Origin: Methylobacterium jeotgali
Lineage (GTDB): Bacteria; Pseudomonadota; Alphaproteobacteria; Rhizobiales; Beijerinckiaceae
Length of the DNA: 50,730 nt
NCBI RefSeq assembly: GCF_022179345.1
Contig: NZ_BPQR01000039.1
Coordinates: 1 to 50,730 of the forward strand
Direction: 5' to 3'
In this document: piece by piece, positions 48,421 to 50,730 of the stretch
Position numbering within the stretch: position 1 is the first letter of the stretch
How the letters are laid out: the number at the start of each line of letters is the position of its first letter
The notes under the pieces: generated by a model
Database searches by the model: none
Told to the model about the DNA's origin: nothing
The model's input: the letters and a program-made list of their open reading frames with translations, nothing else
Program-made: the position numbers and the translations under genes

Positions 48421-49157
48421 ACGATCGGCGCCAGCCCTTCACCCCGCGCGATCAGGCGGGTGCCCGAGGCACCGAGGACGACGACGGTCGCCATGTCGGC
48501 TGGCGCGTTCCGGGCCTCGCCGAGCGGCAGGACGCGGATCGCCTCGTCGGGCCGCGTCACTGCGCGGGCGAGCACCACCGGCGTGTCGGCCGGGCGGATG
48601 CGTAGCGCGAGATCGAAGGCGGCGCCGAGCTGCCAGGGCCGCGCCTTGGAGATCGGGTTGTAGAGCGCCACCACGAGGTCGGCGCGCAGCACCGCCTCCA
48701 ACCGCGCCTCCACGACGGCCCAGGGCTTGAGGTTGTCGGACAGCGACAGGGCGCAGAAGTCGCCGCCGAGCGGCGCCCCGACGCGGGCGGCCGCCGCCAG
48801 CATCGCGGTGATTCCGGGCTCGACGGCCACGTCGAGGCCGCGCCAGGCCGGATCGCCGGCCTCGATGGCCTCGAACACCGCCGCCGCCATGGCGAAGACG
48901 CCGGGATCGCCCCCCGAGACCACGGCGACGCGCCGGCCCGAAGCGGCCAGCTCCAGGGCATGACGTGCGCGGTCGAGCTCGACCCGGTTGTCGCTGGCAT
49001 GCCGGCGCTGGCCCGGCCGTTCGGGAACGCGGGCGACGTAGGGCTCGTAGCCGACGAGGTCCTGCGCCTCCTCCAGCGCCTGCGCGGCGGCGCCCGTCAG
49101 CAGGCGCGGGTCGCCGGGCCCGAGGCCCACGACGGTCAGGCGGCCCCGGCCGCTCAC
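48381..49157 (-). CDS. cobJ: precorrin-3B C17-methyltransferase
   Basis: Ring-contraction methyltransferase of the aerobic pathway. The 258 residues contain LTVVGLGPGDPRLLTGAAAQ, AVVSGGDPGVFAMAAAVFEA, VEPGITAMLAAAARVGAPLG and DLVVALYNPISKARPWQL, the CobJ/CbiH pattern. GTG 49157 overlaps the cobI stop. The C-terminus is convergent with cobK and shares 40 bp with it. Confidence 0.95.
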   Translation of the reverse strand: MSGRGRLTVVGLGPGDPRLLTGAAAQALEEAQDLVGYEPYVARVPERPGQRRHASDNRVELDRARHALELAASGRRVAVVSGGDPGVFAMAAAVFEAIEAGDPAWRGLDVAVEPGITAMLAAAARVGAPLGGDFCALSLSDNLKPWAVVEARLEAVLRADLVVALYNPISKARPWQLGAAFDLALRIRPADTPVVLARAVTRPDEAIRVLPLGEARNAPADMATVVVLGASGTRLIARGEGLAPIVYTRRSVPAPEAA

Positions 49158-49945
49158 GGCCGGCGGCCCTCGCCCGGCACCAGCACCATGGAGAAATAGG
49201 GCGCCTCGTCGTCGGGCTTCTCGATGAGCGGCAGCACGCGCTCGCCCGCCATGGTGCCGCGCTCGACATAGACGGCGCGGGCGAGAAGCCCGGCTTGGCC
49301 GAGCGCCGCGCGCACCTTCGGCAGGTGGCGCCCGAGCTTCATCACCACGGCGGCGTCGGTGCCGCGCAGCCGCTCGGTCAGCACGGCGGCCGGGAGCGTG
49401 GCGGGCAGCACGGTCAGCACGTCGTCGCCCCAGGTGATCGGGGTGCCGGCCCGCGTCCAGCAGCCGGACATGCCGGTGACGCCGGGGACCACCTCGACGG
49501 GGAAGCGGTCCTTCAGCCGCCGCCAGAGATGCATGAAGGAGCCGTAGAAGAACGGGTCGCCCTCGGAGAGGATCGCCACGTCGCGGCCCGCGCCGAGATG
49601 GTCGGCGAGCCGCGCCGAGGCGTCGTCGTAGAAGCCAGCGAGCGCCGAGACGTATTCCGGGTGCTCCGGCGGCAGCTCGGTGGTGTATGGGTAGGCCAGC
49701 GCCAGCTCGCGGGCCGGATCGCGCACCAGCGCATCGGCGATGGTGCGGGCGTTGCCGCGCCGGCCCCTCTTGCAGAAATGGACGAGCACCGGCGCCCGCT
49801 CCAGCACGCGCACCGCCCGCACGGTGAGGTAGTCCGGATCACCCGGGCCCATGCCGACGCCGTAGAGCGTGCCGGTCTTTGCCGCGACGGGCCTCTCGCC
49901 CAGGCCTTCGGCGCCGGCGAGGATGAGCGGCTCTACGGTCTCCAT
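49154..49945 (-). CDS. cobI: precorrin-2 C20-methyltransferase
   Basis: Methylates precorrin-2 at C20 to commit uroporphyrin-derived precursors to cobalamin. In 263 residues: TLYGVGMGPGDPDYLTVRAV near residue 28, LSEGDPFFYGSFMHLWRRLK, VEVVPGVTGMSGCWTRAGTP and VVMKLGRHLPKVRAAL. The N-terminus [17 protein letters not shown] before the first conserved strand is longer than in many homologues. ATG 49945 shares one base with the cobH stop (TGATG). Confidence 0.94.
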   Translation of the reverse strand: METVEPLILAGAEGLGERPVAAKTGTLYGVGMGPGDPDYLTVRAVRVLERAPVLVHFCKRGRRGNARTIADALVRDPARELALAYPYTTELPPEHPEYVSALAGFYDDASARLADHLGAGRDVAILSEGDPFFYGSFMHLWRRLKDRFPVEVVPGVTGMSGCWTRAGTPITWGDDVLTVLPATLPAAVLTERLRGTDAAVVMKLGRHLPKVRAALGQAGLLARAVYVERGTMAGERVLPLIEKPDDEAPYFSMVLVPGEGRRP

Positions 49946-50577
49946 CACTCGACCTCGCTGGCCAGCGCGTTGACGGCCGCCGCGGCCATGGCGCTGCCGC
50001 CGCGCCGCCCGTGAACGACGACGAAGGGCACGCGGCCGTCGCGGGCGAGCGCCTCCTTCGATTCCGCGGCCCCGACGAAGCCGACCGGAATGCCGATCAC
50101 CGCGGCCGGCGCGCCGACGCCCTCGTCGAGCATCTCGAGAAGGCGGAAGAGCGCGGTGGGCGCGTTGCCCACGGCCACGATGCTGCCGGGCAGGTGCTCG
50201 CGCCACAGCTCCATGGCGGCGGCGGAGCGGGTCGTGCCCATCTCGGCGGCGAGGCCCGGCACCCGCAGGTCGCCGAGGGTGCAGACGACCGGATTCGCGG
50301 CCGGCAGCCGGGCGCGGGTGACGCCGTCGGCGACCATGCGCACGTCGCAGAGGATCGGGGCGCCGGCCTTCAGCGCCGCCTCGCCGCGCTCGGCGAAGTC
50401 GTCGGACATCTCCACGTCGGCGGGCAGGTCGGTCATGCCGCAGGCGTGGATCATGCGCACCACCGTGCGCTCGGCCGTGCCGTGGAAGCGGGCGAGGTCG
50501 GATTCGGCGCGGATCATGGCGAAGGAGCGGGCGTAGATGGCCTGGCCGTCGCGCAGATAGTCGAGGCGCGAACTCAT
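49945..50577 (-). CDS. cobH: precorrin-8X methylmutase
   Basis: Moves the C11 methyl to C12, producing hydrogenobyrinate. The 210 residues have [15 protein letters not shown] (18-32), [20 protein letters not shown] with the catalytic histidine His44, [13 protein letters not shown], and [17 protein letters not shown] and [17 protein letters not shown]. The start ATG overlaps the upstream cobG stop (50574-50576). Confidence 0.95.
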   Translation of the reverse strand: MSSRLDYLRDGQAIYARSFAMIRAESDLARFHGTAERTVVRMIHACGMTDLPADVEMSDDFAERGEAALKAGAPILCDVRMVADGVTRARLPAANPVVCTLGDLRVPGLAAEMGTTRSAAAMELWREHLPGSIVAVGNAPTALFRLLEMLDEGVGAPAAVIGIPVGFVGAAESKEALARDGRVPFVVVHGRRGGSAMAAAAVNALASEVE

Positions 50578-50730
50578 GTCGGAACCTTGAAAACGTCGGC
50601 GAGGGGCTCGGCCGGAGCCGCCCTCCTTACGCGCTCCAGCGCCGCCTCGAAAGACAGATGCGCGCGGGGCGATGCGGAGGCGGGACCGCCCAGGACGATA
50701 CCGTAGCCGCCGGCCTCGCCGACCAGCGTG
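50574..50730 (-). CDS. cobG: probable precorrin-3B synthase C-terminus (partial)
   Basis: The last 52 codons of a gene running off the window. The peptide starts [18 protein letters not shown] and ends [10 protein letters not shown]. The GGYGIVLGG segment and position immediately upstream of cobH match CobG in the common cobG-H-I-J order. The diagnostic Fe-S and siroheme-type motifs lie outside the window, so the name depends on context. Confidence 0.65.
   Translation of the reverse strand, partial: TLVGEAGGYGIVLGGPASASPRAHLSFEAALERVRRAAPAEPLADVFKVPT

Overview
The window is GC-rich DNA of a Rhizobiales alphaproteobacterium, most likely a Methylobacteriaceae member (Methylobacterium/Methylorubrum-like). 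This is inferred from gene order, protein style and strong G/C bias at third codon positions; no rRNA or other species marker is present. No tRNA, rRNA, CRISPR array, transposase or prophage gene was seen. The DNA is mostly densely packed housekeeping and biosynthetic operons.

Layout. (1) 1-276: 3' end of an unrecognised gene. (2) 489-16342: a complete 14-subunit complex I operon, nuoA-N, with a GFA-family gene inserted between nuoC and nuoD, a long C-terminal extension on NuoE, a His-rich loop in NuoL and a likely internal promoter before nuoJ. (3) 16351-31457: a typical alphaproteobacterial block: birA, RNase J, methylmalonyl-CoA epimerase, a DUF1467 protein, proS, the LolCE/LolD lipoprotein exporter, dnaE, then recO, parC and infA. 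Two small elements sit here. One is a probable ~150-nt sRNA on the minus strand before proS. The other is a 34-codon membrane-protein gene before dnaE whose promoter spacer holds an alphaproteobacterial LexA box. (4) 31763-34378: a four-gene translationally coupled set for molybdenum-enzyme maturation (split XdhC, molybdopterin-binding protein, MocA-like nucleotidyltransferase). (5) 34387-37182: DUF2256 protein and formyltransferase, divergent from an Fe-S photolyase (PhrB type). (6) 37149-38811: a probable BcsS outer-envelope protein and an ExoD-family membrane protein. (7) 38815-41286: a Zur-regulated zinc-uptake locus (znuB, znuC, a 41-codon micro-ORF, divergent zur) with a candidate Zur box in the shared promoter. 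(8) 41295-43891: a polyprenyl-phosphate sugar transferase that starts exopolysaccharide synthesis, divergent from an XRE-family regulator across a 680-bp leader with paired palindromes. (9) 43899-50730: aerobic cobalamin genes cobG'-H-I-J on the minus strand, cobK on the plus strand, then cobL-E-M-B on the minus strand.

How it works together. Complex I feeds the respiratory chain. Methylmalonyl-CoA epimerase sits in a pathway that needs adenosylcobalamin, and the cob genes build the corrin ring. The Lol, BcsS-like, ExoD and sugar-transferase genes serve the cell envelope and exopolysaccharide. PhrB, RecO, DnaE and the LexA-box small gene belong to DNA repair and replication.

The most interesting observations are the SOS-controlled small membrane protein (a candidate functional counterpart of Caulobacter SidA), the unannotated sRNA before proS, and cobK embedded antisense inside an otherwise continuous cob operon with overlapping divergent start codons.
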